Assembly (NCBI RefSeq): GCF_017498505.1
Contig: NZ_CP071798.1
Location: forward strand, 868,001-932,000
From: Sporosarcina sp. Te-1
Lineage (GTDB): Bacteria; Bacillota; Bacilli; Bacillales_A; Planococcaceae
Length of the DNA stretch: 64,000 bases
Reading direction: 5' to 3'
Below the pieces are notes generated by a model, which saw only the letters and a list, made by a program, of their open reading frames with translations, was not told the DNA's origin and made no database searches. Below are positions 53,690-63,777 of the stretch, one piece after another (position 1 is the first letter of the stretch; each line of letters opens with the position of its first letter). Both the position numbers and the translations under genes were made by a program.

Positions 53690-53896
53690 ATGTACCAAGG
53701 TAAAGTAAAATGGTTCAGCAATGAAAAAGGGTATGGTTTTATCGAAACGGATTCAGGAGAAGACGTGTTTGTCCACTATACAGGTATAGTTGCGGAAGGT
53801 TTTAAAACCTTGGATGAAGGACAATCTGTTTCTTTCGAGATCATTGAAGGGAATAGAGGACCTCAAGCGGCGAATGTCTTAAAAATCGAAGAATGA
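53690..53896 (+). CDS. Cold-shock protein
   Basis: 68 residues, a single CSD. RNA-binding motifs KGYGFIE (RNP1) and VFVHY (RNP2), [16 protein letters not shown] opening. Binds single-stranded RNA/DNA and prevents RNA structure. GGGAGG before the ATG. Monocistronic with its own promoter and terminator. Csp paralogue not assigned. Confidence 0.95.
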   Translation: MYQGKVKWFSNEKGYGFIETDSGEDVFVHYTGIVAEGFKTLDEGQSVSFEIIEGNRGPQAANVLKIEE

Positions 53897-53904
53897 AAAC
53901 AATC

Positions 53905-53936
53905 ATCCCGCTGAGGTACTTCCAGCGGGATTTATT
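53905..53936. terminator. Bidirectional terminator after csp
   Basis: ATCCCGCTG and CAGCGGGAT form a perfect 9-bp stem, then TTATT. Serves csp and perhaps the zinc-finger gene on the other strand. Confidence 0.8.
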
Positions 53937-54120
53937 CTGTGTATTTATTCATTTCATTTCCAAGGAACCGAAGTTGTTCCCCGATTGTGCAAGTTTGGAT
54001 GCAAAACTGGTGTGCACCGGTCTTTCCGCAATCTTTCGCAAGCTGTTTTTTGATGAAACAGCCTTCACAATACGTATCCAGCATTTCATTTATCTCGGTC
54101 ATGACGGTTAATTTATTCAT
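53932..54120 (-). CDS. Zinc-finger domain small protein
   Basis: 62 residues; GGAGG before the ATG. Four cysteines in pairs (YCEGC and FCIQTC) plus one in KDCGK fit a small zinc-binding domain seen in uncharacterised Bacillales proteins of this length. LRFLGNEMNKYTE ends the protein. Role unknown. Confidence 0.78.
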   Translation of the reverse strand: MNKLTVMTEINEMLDTYCEGCFIKKQLAKDCGKTGAHQFCIQTCTIGEQLRFLGNEMNKYTE

Positions 54121-54252
54121 AAAGAACCTCCAGCTATTTTGCGCCAGATTTACACTGCCGCCTACCTATACGATATCCATCTGAATTCGAATGGGTTCCT
54201 ATATTTTAGTACGCTTCACAACCAATTGCAACTATTGAAAAGAGGTGAGCTG

Positions 54253-54636
54253 ATGATTGAATTGTATGTGGATGGAGCGAGTGCCGGTAACCCTGGAAAA
54301 AGCGGAATTGGAATTTTTCTCAAGGGAGAAGGGCATTCTCTCAAGATTTCCGAGCCGATTGAACCGACGAACAATCATACAGCCGAATTCCTGGCGCTCC
54401 TGCGCGGAATGGAAGAAGCTTCCAAGCTGACGTCGGGAATCGTCTCGGCCCGTTCCGATTCAAAAATTGTCGTGTCGGCTGTCGAAAACCAATTTGTCAA
54501 AAATGAATTGCATAAAGACTACTTAGCACGCATCTTGAAGATTGCGGAGACCTTTGATTATTTTTTCATTAAATGGATTCCCGATAGTGAAAATCGGGCA
54601 GCCGATGAGCTGGCACGCCAGGCCATCCAACGGTAG
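54253..54636 (+). CDS. RNase HI-like protein
   Basis: 127 residues from MIELYVDGASAGNPG; AGAGGTG before this ATG, 38 codons into the longest frame. Catalytic carboxylates visible: Asp in YVDGAS, Glu in HTAEFLALL, Asp in RSDSKIV and Asp in NRAADELA. Matches the short Bacillus RNase H homologues (YpdQ/YpeP type). Some of these are inactive in vivo; all four residues are kept here. Confidence 0.88.
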   Translation: MIELYVDGASAGNPGKSGIGIFLKGEGHSLKISEPIEPTNNHTAEFLALLRGMEEASKLTSGIVSARSDSKIVVSAVENQFVKNELHKDYLARILKIAETFDYFFIKWIPDSENRAADELARQAIQR

Positions 54637-54681
54637 TATGCTTCTCATTCGTTCTAACATTCGTTTCTAAAGCACCAATCA

Positions 54682-54731
54682 AAAAGCTGCCCAATGGTGA
54701 TCACTTCACACATTCGGGCAGCTCTTTTTTA
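54682..54731. terminator. Bidirectional terminator
   Basis: AGCTGCCC and GGGCAGCT arms with a 23-base loop, T run on the plus strand and A run on the other side. Lies between convergent RNase HI and metallophosphoesterase genes. Confidence 0.8.
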
Positions 54732-55313
54732 TGCTTTCATAAAACGAATTACAGCGTTTTCCTCGTCATACAAAACCCATTCCCTGTTTTCGATGACCGA
54801 TCCGACATTGACGATGACCCGCTCCTTGCCAACTTCATATTCGTCCCCGAACCGAATACATTCTGGCTGGCCGTTACGAAAGATTTCCGAGCGGTGGGTA
54901 TGGCCGAAAAAGACGAGTCTCCACTCAGGAGAGAGCTTCTGCCATGGATTGTCCCCATAATGCCATTGATGGCCGTGTATGACAACTGCATCCCCAATTT
55001 GCATGATCTCCGGAAGACGTTCCAACTCATCGCGTAATGGGTCATCGTTTTTTGTGATGAACACAATCCGTTCTTCTTGATTTCCCCGGATGGTTGGGAA
55101 GGTCAATAACTCTCGAAAGCCTTCTGGCAAAAGCATGACGTCTTGCATTTGATTGTATTTATAATCGGTTATATTCTTCTTGCTGATCGTACATTCAAAT
55201 AAATCTCCCGTACCGATCAATTTGGCATCTGGTGCAACTTCCGCCACTTGCTTTAAAACAGCTTCTAAGTCGTTTGTCGAGGAGTGAATATCGCCTACAA
55301 CTGCATAACGCAA
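54729..55313 (-). CDS. Calcineurin-type metallophosphoesterase
   Basis: 194 residues from a TTG behind AGAGGTG; the stop of the preceding gene is one base upstream. Metal motifs VGDIHSS, GTGDLF, RGNQE, IHGHQW and GHTHRSE are all present. YfcE/PrpE-like phosphodiesterase; substrate unknown. Operon with the sulfurtransferase. Confidence 0.87.
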   Translation of the reverse strand: MRYAVVGDIHSSTNDLEAVLKQVAEVAPDAKLIGTGDLFECTISKKNITDYKYNQMQDVMLLPEGFRELLTFPTIRGNQEERIVFITKNDDPLRDELERLPEIMQIGDAVVIHGHQWHYGDNPWQKLSPEWRLVFFGHTHRSEIFRNGQPECIRFGDEYEVGKERVIVNVGSVIENREWVLYDEENAVIRFMKA

Positions 55314-55314
55314 C

Positions 55315-56136
55315 TTACTTCACCTCTTTGTCGACCGTCTCTGTCGTGATCCAGTCGCTATAACTTCCCACATAGAGCCGAACATCCTCATAGCCGTTCT
55401 GCTTAAGCATGGCATAGAGAGGCGTTGCGGTAACACCGCTTCCACAATAGGCGATAATCGGACGGTCCGCTTTCACCACCCCTGTAAGCTGGTCTTTCAC
55501 ATCCGACTGCAAATTGAATATCCCGTTCTGCTTCAACTGTTCCCAATCGAAATTTAACGCTCCTGGAATATGGCCCGCCACTGGATCGATGGGTTCTATT
55601 TCCCCTCGATATCTTGGGGCTGAACGGGCATCCAGCATTGTATAGCCCGTTTGTCCATTCACTGTCTCTTTCACAAAATCCTTTGAAGCAAATATATCCT
55701 CTTGCCATTTCGGCTCTACATCTGTTCGGTTTGGCTGCGGGATTGCCTGATCTGCCGGGAAGCCGGCTCCCACCAGCGCCTCATATCCATCTAAACAGAT
55801 GGAAGCATTGTTGAAACCAGCATATTGGAGGATCCACCAAGCTCTGGCAGCAAATGGACTCCCGCCGTTATCATACACAATGATGTGATCGTCCAGCATT
55901 AGCCCGGACCTGCGGAATAACTCTTTCAGGTCTTTTTTATCGGGCAGTGGATGCCTGCCAGACGGCTTGGTCATATCCGATAGATCCTCTTCCAAATCCC
56001 AATGGATCGCGCCACTCATGTGTCCCGCTTCATAGTCCGTGCGCCCTTGAGGAGAATCCTGCAAGGAGAATCGTGTATCGATCCATTTCACATCTTGACC
56101 TTTTAAGCTCTCTCCTGTCACAAATACTGCTGTCAT
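55315..56136 (-). CDS. Sulfurtransferase, two rhodanese domains
   Basis: 273 residues, ATG start abutting the dynA stop. Inactive N-terminal rhodanese domain and a C-terminal one with the active-site loop YCGSGVTAT, the 3-mercaptopyruvate/thiosulfate type. Transfers sulfur to thiol or cyanide acceptors in the cytoplasm. Follows dynA and precedes the phosphoesterase in one run. Confidence 0.92.
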   Translation of the reverse strand: MTAVFVTGESLKGQDVKWIDTRFSLQDSPQGRTDYEAGHMSGAIHWDLEEDLSDMTKPSGRHPLPDKKDLKELFRRSGLMLDDHIIVYDNGGSPFAARAWWILQYAGFNNASICLDGYEALVGAGFPADQAIPQPNRTDVEPKWQEDIFASKDFVKETVNGQTGYTMLDARSAPRYRGEIEPIDPVAGHIPGALNFDWEQLKQNGIFNLQSDVKDQLTGVVKADRPIIAYCGSGVTATPLYAMLKQNGYEDVRLYVGSYSDWITTETVDKEVK

Positions 56137-59100
56137 TTAGCCCTTCACCCCTTCTTCGATTTTCGCGTAGATGGCGCGCCATTCTTCCAATTGTTCTGTG
56201 TCTTGCAACAAGGAACGTTCAGAGCGAATTTGTTCCAGGCTGCCGGCCGCCAGATGTTGCCGCAATCCTTCCGCCTCGGATTCAATCCAGCGCTCTGCCC
56301 ACTGATCCAATTTTTCCTTCTCATTCCCCAAATAAGAGGACGCGTCGGTTTTGAGTGTCTCCTCGAGAGCGGCTCGCAATTTATCGCGATCCCCTTTTTC
56401 AAAAAACGACTTCTGGTTTTTAAAATATTTGTTCACCGCTTTGTATTTCTCTGGCGATTCGAATGGCGCTGTGAAAGTAAGCATTTCCGCTTCAGCCGGC
56501 TCATAAGGAGACAAGCTGAGCGCTGCGTCTTTTTCCGTCAATTTCCGCTTCTCCACTCGCTCCCGCTCATTCAGTTGCTTTTTCAAGAAATTTAACATTC
56601 GCAAGTTGGTCACTTTTAATTCTTGCGTAATATCAAAGCCCAGCATTTGAACTGTCTCATCCAGTGCCAGCTTCAAAGCTCGATCTGTTGGATATTTAGC
56701 AAAGGTGGATGGACTGTAACCTTCTTTGAAGAAATCGCCAAACCGCAAAAACACGCGTTGCAATAAATAATAGATCAGCTCATTCAACTCGTTGCGGGAT
56801 GCCCGCTCGATCACTTCAGTGAAGCCGTCCGCAAATTGGATCCGCACTTCCTGCTCCAACTTGTCCAATTCCAACATACGCTCCGCTTTCCTCGACCGGT
56901 TCGACTCGACACGTTCGATCAGGCTTGCCACACGTTGAATCGTTTTGGAGGTCTCCTCCTGCAACGCTTGGATAGCAATCCCCCGCAAATCATGCTGAAG
57001 AAAATGATGGAAATTCGTTTCAAATTCAGCCATCGCTTCATCCGCTTGTCCCGACATTTTAGACTCTAATGCACGCAAGCTCGAAATTCCATGGACTCTC
57101 GGATGACGGATGCCAAACGTCGTGAGCTGTTCTGCAACATACGATTTGACGGCCTCGGCTTCTTCCTCGTTCGCAGCCAAATCGATCGCGTTAACAACGA
57201 AGAACATCTTATCAAGTTCAAATGCGTCTTTGACACGTCCAAGCTGAATGAGGAACTCACGGTCCGCCCTGGCAAATGCATGATTGTAATACGTGATGAA
57301 TAAGATGGCGTCCGCATTTCGAATATATTCAAATGCCACATCGGTATGGCGGGCATTGATGGAGTCCGCTCCCGGCGTGTCGACGAGTGTGATACCTTCT
57401 CTTGTCAGCGGACAATCATAATAAAAATCAATAGATTGGACAAAACAGCTGCGTTCCTCTTCCGCAACATAACGGGCGAACTCCTCTTCCTCAACAGTTA
57501 ATGTGTTCCCGAGTGAATTGCGGAAAGTCTCATACCCTCTTGCAAATGCCTTAATGAAGGTCTTATGGATGTGCAAGCTTTCTTCAGGCAAATCCTTGGC
57601 TAGAATGTCTTCCGTCATTGAAAAAGCATCATCCAAATCCTTCACAGGCGTATCCAACGCTTGAAATGAAAATGAAATGTCCTCAAACATCTCTTGTTCT
57701 GACTTTAAGTGAACATCCGCTGTCCGATTCAACTTGGTTTCTGTAACGGGGCGGATTCGATTGATCGCAGCAGTTGTCGGGTTAGGCGAGACAGGCAAAA
57801 TGGCATCTCCCATTAACGCATTTGAGAAGGAAGACTTCCCTGCACTGAACGCGCCGAATAACGCCACAGTAAATTCTTGCCCGTCCAAACGATCCGCTTT
57901 ATGGCGCAAGTAAGAAACAGTTTCTGAAAAGCCGGGGATAGCTTCAACGGCGTCCGCCACTTGAAGGGCGCGGCTGATCACTTGCCCGCCATCTGCTGAT
58001 ACTTGTTCCTCAACAGGCGTATCCGCTGCCTCTTGTTCAATTGTTGAGGACACGGCGACTGTTCCCTCTTTTGTAAATTCAATCGGGAGCAGCTCTTCTG
58101 GTTGATTCCAATCATTCAGCAGTAAGTTCGCCGCCTTCAGCATCTCAGCTGACGGAGAAGCGAGTTCCTCATCCAAATGATCTAAGGCGTCCTGTAATTT
58201 ATGGACGTGCCGGATAGCCGCCACTTTATCATCTAAAACACGAATCGAATGCATCATGGATTCGGCATTGTCGTTTCCTCTCGAGGAAGCGAGCGCCGCC
58301 ATCTCGTTTTTCCATCCTTCCGTCATCTTTCGAAATACGGAGTAGATGGCTGCCTTCAAATGTTCCGTCACATTGAGGACCGTTTCCCCGGTGACCACAT
58401 CAGTCGCAATGAGCTGCGCGTCTATTTCCTCAATCGGTAAGTGGAAATCCATTGTATCGATTTCAATTGACCGTTCATCATTCAGAAGACCCGTCTCTTT
58501 TAGAGATTTTTTCATCAAAGCCTTCAAATGAACCCCGATCTGCGGTTGAACGAGCGTTTCCAGATTTTCGAAGAATACTTCCTTGCGTCTGGCTTTCTCT
58601 TCTGCGGTCTTCTTTGCACCGAATAACAGACCAACTTTAAACCGGGAAGATTTTGATTCCAAGTAGGATTTCAATAGCTCCCTTGTTTCAAATGGCGTAA
58701 TGGCTGCACTTTCCAGCAACTTTTTACGTTCCTGTTCAAAATTGGCGGCAAATTCATCGCCCGACAAGAGATGTAATTCCTTTTCTTGTTCCTGCACTTC
58801 TCGTTCCAGTTCCTCAAGCTGATTCCATTCTTCGTCCAGTACAATATCTCGATACGTTTCTTTCCGATCTTCCATCTCCTCTTTGAGGAATTGGACATGT
58901 TCATCCATTAACTTGCGAAGCGCATGATCTGCATTCTCCGCCATCCGTTCTTGACGGTTTTCGATAGATCCTCTTACGATTTCCTGCACTTTCGGAAAAT
59001 CATTGTCTGCCAGATCCTGAGCCCGCAATGATGTATAAAAGATTCCTTTCGGCTTCACGCCCCACAATGCGAAGGAATCCTCGACAGACTTTTTGAAGGC

Positions 59101-59739
59101 AGCGAAAGGCAGTTCAGTCTCCCGATGTTTATCAATTTGATTAATAATCAGGTACATATTTTCGTTGTATTTCAACAGCTCTTTTGTAAATGTAAAATTC
59201 AGCTCGGATTGTACATGGTTGTAGTCCATTGTGTAGAAGACAAGGTCAGCAAGATGCAATGCTGAATCCGTCGACAGCTTATGTGCATCATCTGTCGAAT
59301 CAACTCCGGGTGTATCCATGACTGTAATTCCTTCCGGCAACTGGGAGCCGGTATATCCGATTTCTACCAGTGCAACAGAACGGCCGTCTTTACTGAATGA
59401 TTTGATCGCTTCTGCAAAATGCTGCCCCTCATATAAATACGCCGTTCCATCCGTTTGATGGATAATGGCATGGTCAGCATCTGCTTTGCTGACTTTAACA
59501 ATGTTCGCGCTTGTCGGTATCGGGCCTGACGGCAATAAATCGCTGCCGACGAGGGCATTGATCATGGAAGACTTGCCTGCTGAAAAATGGCCGGCGAAGC
59601 CAATCGTGAATTCTCCCTTGCTTAGCTTATGAGCCAAAAGCTTCGCTTTCTTATATCTTTCCTCATCTTCATCTCGTTTAAATAATTCTCCATATAATGC
59701 GGTCTGTTGTATGTATTTAGTCATCTGTGACATTTTCAT
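56137..59739 (-). CDS. dynA: Dynamin-like GTPase, double
   Basis: 1200 residues, close to B. subtilis DynA (YpbR). Two fused dynamin halves. First G1 GHFSAGKSSMINAL, G3 MDTPGVDS, G4 NQIDKH; second G1 at about residue 603 GAFSAGKSSFSNAL, G3 VDTPGADS, G4 NAIDLA. Long coiled coils follow each GTPase. DynA tethers and fuses membranes and guards against pores and phage lysis. First gene before the sulfurtransferase. Confidence 0.96.
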   Translation of the reverse strand: MKMSQMTKYIQQTALYGELFKRDEDEERYKKAKLLAHKLSKGEFTIGFAGHFSAGKSSMINALVGSDLLPSGPIPTSANIVKVSKADADHAIIHQTDGTAYLYEGQHFAEAIKSFSKDGRSVALVEIGYTGSQLPEGITVMDTPGVDSTDDAHKLSTDSALHLADLVFYTMDYNHVQSELNFTFTKELLKYNENMYLIINQIDKHRETELPFAAFKKSVEDSFALWGVKPKGIFYTSLRAQDLADNDFPKVQEIVRGSIENRQERMAENADHALRKLMDEHVQFLKEEMEDRKETYRDIVLDEEWNQLEELEREVQEQEKELHLLSGDEFAANFEQERKKLLESAAITPFETRELLKSYLESKSSRFKVGLLFGAKKTAEEKARRKEVFFENLETLVQPQIGVHLKALMKKSLKETGLLNDERSIEIDTMDFHLPIEEIDAQLIATDVVTGETVLNVTEHLKAAIYSVFRKMTEGWKNEMAALASSRGNDNAESMMHSIRVLDDKVAAIRHVHKLQDALDHLDEELASPSAEMLKAANLLLNDWNQPEELLPIEFTKEGTVAVSSTIEQEAADTPVEEQVSADGGQVISRALQVADAVEAIPGFSETVSYLRHKADRLDGQEFTVALFGAFSAGKSSFSNALMGDAILPVSPNPTTAAINRIRPVTETKLNRTADVHLKSEQEMFEDISFSFQALDTPVKDLDDAFSMTEDILAKDLPEESLHIHKTFIKAFARGYETFRNSLGNTLTVEEEEFARYVAEEERSCFVQSIDFYYDCPLTREGITLVDTPGADSINARHTDVAFEYIRNADAILFITYYNHAFARADREFLIQLGRVKDAFELDKMFFVVNAIDLAANEEEAEAVKSYVAEQLTTFGIRHPRVHGISSLRALESKMSGQADEAMAEFETNFHHFLQHDLRGIAIQALQEETSKTIQRVASLIERVESNRSRKAERMLELDKLEQEVRIQFADGFTEVIERASRNELNELIYYLLQRVFLRFGDFFKEGYSPSTFAKYPTDRALKLALDETVQMLGFDITQELKVTNLRMLNFLKKQLNERERVEKRKLTEKDAALSLSPYEPAEAEMLTFTAPFESPEKYKAVNKYFKNQKSFFEKGDRDKLRAALEETLKTDASSYLGNEKEKLDQWAERWIESEAEGLRQHLAAGSLEQIRSERSLLQDTEQLEEWRAIYAKIEEGVKG

Positions 59740-59946
59740 TTCGATCCTTCCTTAAAGTCTCTCCCTATCATACCATTTTTCCGTGGATTGACGATTTTTC
59801 AGAAGACTTTGGCGAAACGGTAAAACGGTTGGTCTTCATTGCTCATGAAACTAATTATCAGTAAGTTTGAAAAATGTACTATACATCTGCGATGATTATG
59901 GTATTATTGCACTATACATATACCGAAGTGAGAGGTAGGAAATTTT

Positions 59947-60402
59947 ATGGATACAGCAAGCGATATACACATGATTCTGAACGGCACCATTTCATCTTTG
60001 ACTACTGTATTGCCAATGAAATTCGATGTCTTGGCTCCAGCGATGACGGTGGCTCCTTATGAACAGAAAGAACTAAGCGTTTTGATCGGGCTAGTCGGCG
60101 CAGTCAAAGGACGCTTGATTTTGGATACTTCATCTGACGTAATTGGCTCCATCGGGCAATCAATGTTCGGCATGATGATTGAGGGAGAAATGATTGAGTC
60201 CTTTACAGGTGAACTGGGAAACATGATTGCGGGCAACTTGTGCACCGCTTTGGAAAAAGATGACTATATTATTGATATTTCCACCCCAACTGTCATGCGA
60301 GGCGAAACCAAGTTTTACGGATTTAAGCACGCATTCAAATTACCCGTTCGGTTTGAAGATGACTCGATGCTCAATGTCATCTTAACCGTAGATAATGAAT
60401 AG
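59947..60402 (+). CDS. CheX-like chemotaxis phosphatase
   Basis: 151 residues. The CheC/CheX/FliY fold with one E-x2-N motif, SFTGELGNMIAGNL, whose Glu and Asn remove phosphate from CheY-P. A second motif is absent, as in CheX. GAGAGGTAGG precedes the ATG. Divergent from dynA, not beside chemotaxis genes, so partner unknown. Confidence 0.83.
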   Translation: MDTASDIHMILNGTISSLTTVLPMKFDVLAPAMTVAPYEQKELSVLIGLVGAVKGRLILDTSSDVIGSIGQSMFGMMIEGEMIESFTGELGNMIAGNLCTALEKDDYIIDISTPTVMRGETKFYGFKHAFKLPVRFEDDSMLNVILTVDNE

Positions 60403-60405
60403 AAA

Positions 60406-60453
60406 AAATGCTGTCCTGCTATCGATAAAGTCCGATAGACAGAACAGCATTTA
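60406..60453. terminator. Bidirectional terminator between cheX-like and ypvA
   Basis: AAATGCTGT and ACAGCATTT arms around an inner stem CTATCG/CGATAG. Faces both convergent genes. Confidence 0.75.
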
Positions 60454-60455
60454 CT

Positions 60456-62366
60456 TTATCCAAGAGTCAACTCAACCTTGACCGGCAACACATTGCTAAT
60501 TTCATCCATCAATGGCATTTGGTCTTTTTCAATCAACAGATGGACGGTCCCATAATCTTCCGACGTACGAATCAGCCGGCCAGTCCCTTGCCGCAATCTC
60601 AAAAGCATGAACGGCAGATCGACTTCCTTGAAAGCATCTTCGGCATGTTGCCGTCGCGCATCAAACAGCGGATCAGATGGCGGGAAAGGCAAATCGTAAA
60701 TGATAACGCGTGTCAATGCATCTCCTGGTATATCCAGTCCCTCCCAAAGATGATAGGAGCATAAAACCCCAATCTGTTTTTGCTGGAAGTCTTGGACCAT
60801 GGACGACAGCTCCCGGTCTCCTTCAAAGGCGATCAGCTCACGGTAGGTTGCCGGTAGTTCTTCTCGGAATCGCAGCATGGATTGTTCGGATTTGAATAAA
60901 ATCAGCGTCTGTTCTTGTTCATCGAGCAGTTTCCTAGCGGTTTCTGCTTTATTCTCAGTTGTCACTTCAGTCGCCTTGATGTTCATCGCTTCCTCGTAAT
61001 CAAAAGGAGATTCAACAGAGAAAGATAGAAAATCCTCAATCCCTAAACTATCCAATAAATACGAGAAATCTTCGCCGACCGATAAGGTTGCAGAAGAGAA
61101 CACCATCGGAAGCGGGGAACTAAACAAATTCTCACGCAAGATATCTGTAACCAGACGTGGCATGATGACAAGCGTCGGTTCGCCATTCCGATTTTCCATC
61201 CAATCCACCGCATCACTCTTTCCGGTAAAAAGCCCCATCGAATAGATGTATTGCTCCAAATATTCCTCCACCATTTTCAGATCATACTCAGGGATAACAT
61301 AGAGTTCCCCTTCAAAGACGAACTCCTCCAGCAGGCTGTTGGATATGGCAATTGCCTCTTTACCCGCTTGCAGCAAGCTATCCGATTTAGTAATCTTTTT
61401 GCGCTCCGTTTCAGCCGAAGCATGTTGCTGCAAAAGGTCGAAGAAATGCTCATGAGTGGAAAAGAGCCTCTCCATCAATTGGAGCGTCTCCTCCCTGATG
61501 CCATCCACCATTATCCGTTCCAACAAGGAAAGCAATGTGCTTTTTTGCACCTCATAAGTGAGTGCCCGCTGTGCGGAGTATTCCAGTAGATGCCCTTCAT
61601 CGAATACGGCCATTGACACTTCAGGCAGCAACGGAAGCTGTCCTTGGCGCTTTCGGGATTCTTTCGTCCAAATATGCTCCATAAAAAAGTCATGCGAGCA
61701 AATGATCAGATCGGTGGCTTCCCGGTAATGATTCCGATGGATAATTTGCCCGCAGCGATTTCGCATATCACAGGCATCGCATTGCTGGGTCGGATGAAAA
61801 TTAATCGTGCTCCATTGCGCATCATCCAATTCCGGGAACGAAGACCTTTCTCCGTATGGTTGAACCGATTGCAAAGACGCATTGCCCCGGACAAATGAAG
61901 GCAAACTTTCATCCACTTCGTCCGGATAATTTTCCAAGGAGGTATTCACTGTTTCATCTAATCGTTTCAAACATAAATATTGATCACGAGCTTTCGCAAG
62001 CCGGACATCGATTTCGACTTGCAGGGCATCACTGATTTTTCGGATGTCCCCTTCCTCCTTGACGAGCTGGTCGATCAATGTTTCATCCGCACAGGAAATA
62101 AGCGCAGGTTTTCCGGTATAGCGAGCATAGGCAAGTGCAGGAAGTAAATAGGCAATCGTCTTTCCCGTCCCGACACCCGCTTCGGCAAGAAGCACTTTTT
62201 TTCCTTTTAACGCCTGCTCGATCTGGAATGCCATGTAAATTTGTTCGTCCCGGCATTCAAACCCTTTTTCCGTCAATTCGTCGTAGAGGACATCACCCAT
62301 CCAGTCGTTCAACGACTCATAAAACGATTTATCTTTAGTTAATGAAAACGGTATTTTCCGATTCAT
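60456..62366 (-). CDS. ypvA: DinG-family ATP-dependent DNA helicase (YpvA)
   Basis: 636 residues, XPD-like superfamily 2. Walker A EAGVGTGKTIAYLLP, Walker B VFDEGHLLE, iron-sulfur cysteines in QQCDACDMRNRCG and CSHDFF, and C-terminal GTGRLIRTSED. This is the short YpvA branch without the exonuclease domain of DinG. 5'-3' helicase for DNA repair. Next to ypsC and rnpB as in B. subtilis. Confidence 0.9.
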   Translation of the reverse strand: MNRKIPFSLTKDKSFYESLNDWMGDVLYDELTEKGFECRDEQIYMAFQIEQALKGKKVLLAEAGVGTGKTIAYLLPALAYARYTGKPALISCADETLIDQLVKEEGDIRKISDALQVEIDVRLAKARDQYLCLKRLDETVNTSLENYPDEVDESLPSFVRGNASLQSVQPYGERSSFPELDDAQWSTINFHPTQQCDACDMRNRCGQIIHRNHYREATDLIICSHDFFMEHIWTKESRKRQGQLPLLPEVSMAVFDEGHLLEYSAQRALTYEVQKSTLLSLLERIMVDGIREETLQLMERLFSTHEHFFDLLQQHASAETERKKITKSDSLLQAGKEAIAISNSLLEEFVFEGELYVIPEYDLKMVEEYLEQYIYSMGLFTGKSDAVDWMENRNGEPTLVIMPRLVTDILRENLFSSPLPMVFSSATLSVGEDFSYLLDSLGIEDFLSFSVESPFDYEEAMNIKATEVTTENKAETARKLLDEQEQTLILFKSEQSMLRFREELPATYRELIAFEGDRELSSMVQDFQQKQIGVLCSYHLWEGLDIPGDALTRVIIYDLPFPPSDPLFDARRQHAEDAFKEVDLPFMLLRLRQGTGRLIRTSEDYGTVHLLIEKDQMPLMDEISNVLPVKVELTLG

Positions 62367-62429
62367 ACGACTTCCCCTTTCCGTTTACAAGGAAAAGGAA
62401 GAGGCACGGCCCCTTCCAGACATGTTTCT

Positions 62430-63557
62430 TTATTGGCGTTGACCCCAATATTGATAAAAATCAGTACGAATGAAGCCGTTGAACAGCTTCCGTTTTTTGG
62501 TCGCCTTCTTGCCATACATCTCTTCGAAGTTTTCGAGTGAAGACAGCATATAGACGGACCAGGAAGGATACCGTTCCATTATATGACCGACAACGCGAGC
62601 CAATTCTTCCGCTTCCTCAATTTCCCCGAGACGTTCTCCATACGGAGGGTTCCCTACAAGGACGCCATTCAGTCCTTCCACTTCTAAGTCCTTCACATCA
62701 CGGTGTTTCCACTCGATCAAGTCCATAAAGCCAGCTTCCATCGCATTTTGCTTTGCGATTTTAACCATTTTCGGATCGTGGTCTGAACCGGTGATGGAAA
62801 GAGGTTGGTCGTATTTAGCCAAGTCTTCGGCTTCTTCTTTGATTCGGTCCCAGATGGCGGGATCAATCCATGGCCAATGTTCACTGCTGAATTCCCGATT
62901 GTATCCCGGAGCGATCTGCTGTCCGATCATGGCAGCTTCAATGGCGATTGTCCCCGAACCGCAGAACGGATCGACAAATGGCCGATCGGGATTCCAGCGT
63001 GTCAGCTTGACAAGAGCGGCAGCCATCGTTTCCTTTAGCGGCGCCTCGCCCTGTCCAACCCGATATCCCCGCTTATGCAGGCCGGTTCCACTAGAGTCGA
63101 TAGTGATTGTCACTTTATCTTTCAATATTGAAACTTCCAGCTTGAAGAGCGGTCCCGATTCATCCAGAAAACCGATACGCTTGTAAGCCGTTTTCAACCG
63201 TTCCACGACCGCTTTTTTTACGATGGCTTGGCAGTCCGGTACACTGTACAACGTCGATTTGACGGACTTACCGGCTACCGGAAAAGCCGCATCCACAGGA
63301 AGAAACTGTTCCCATGCAATGGTCTTTGTTTTTTCAAAAAGTTCATCGAATGTAGTGGCCGTGAACTCACCGGCAACGACACGGACGCGGTCAGCGACCC
63401 GTAGCCACATATTCGTCTTGGCGATGGCAGTTGCATCGCCTGAAAAATAAACTTTCCCATTTTCTGTTCTCGTATCATATCCAAGTGCCTTCACTTCATC
63501 GGCTACGATCGATTCGAGCCCCATCGCAGAAGTGGCGACAAGATTATATAGGGTCAT
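62430..63557 (-). CDS. ypsC: THUMP-domain class I rRNA methyltransferase (YpsC)
   Basis: 375 residues. THUMP domain at about 55-155, then methyltransferase with SAM motif VDPFCGSGTIAIEAAM and catalytic GNPPYGERLG, the m2G NPPY signature. RlmL-like, predicted to make N2-methylguanine in 23S rRNA. Between ypvA and rnpB as in B. subtilis. Site not proved. Confidence 0.93.
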   Translation of the reverse strand: MTLYNLVATSAMGLESIVADEVKALGYDTRTENGKVYFSGDATAIAKTNMWLRVADRVRVVAGEFTATTFDELFEKTKTIAWEQFLPVDAAFPVAGKSVKSTLYSVPDCQAIVKKAVVERLKTAYKRIGFLDESGPLFKLEVSILKDKVTITIDSSGTGLHKRGYRVGQGEAPLKETMAAALVKLTRWNPDRPFVDPFCGSGTIAIEAAMIGQQIAPGYNREFSSEHWPWIDPAIWDRIKEEAEDLAKYDQPLSITGSDHDPKMVKIAKQNAMEAGFMDLIEWKHRDVKDLEVEGLNGVLVGNPPYGERLGEIEEAEELARVVGHIMERYPSWSVYMLSSLENFEEMYGKKATKKRKLFNGFIRTDFYQYWGQRQ

Positions 63558-63737
63558 TCATGTTCAGCTCCCATTCCCGACGTCTGAGCGTCTTCGTCAT
63601 TATTATACACACTACGGCAAATATCTATTATAGCATGTCCGTGAATATGTATTACCAACGATTTCATCCAAACTGAATTAAAAAGCTTCAGCAAAATAAG
63701 GATTCGTGGTGCATGAATGAAATATACAAAATGAAAA

Positions 63738-63766
63738 TGCCCTCCCATACAGGAGAGCACTGAGTA
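63738..63766 (-). terminator. Terminator of rnpB
   Basis: Minus strand TGCTCTCC, loop TGTAT, GGGAGGGCA, then TTTTC, about 10 bases after the RNase P RNA. Confidence 0.78.
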
Positions 63767-63777
63767 TACAACTAATC

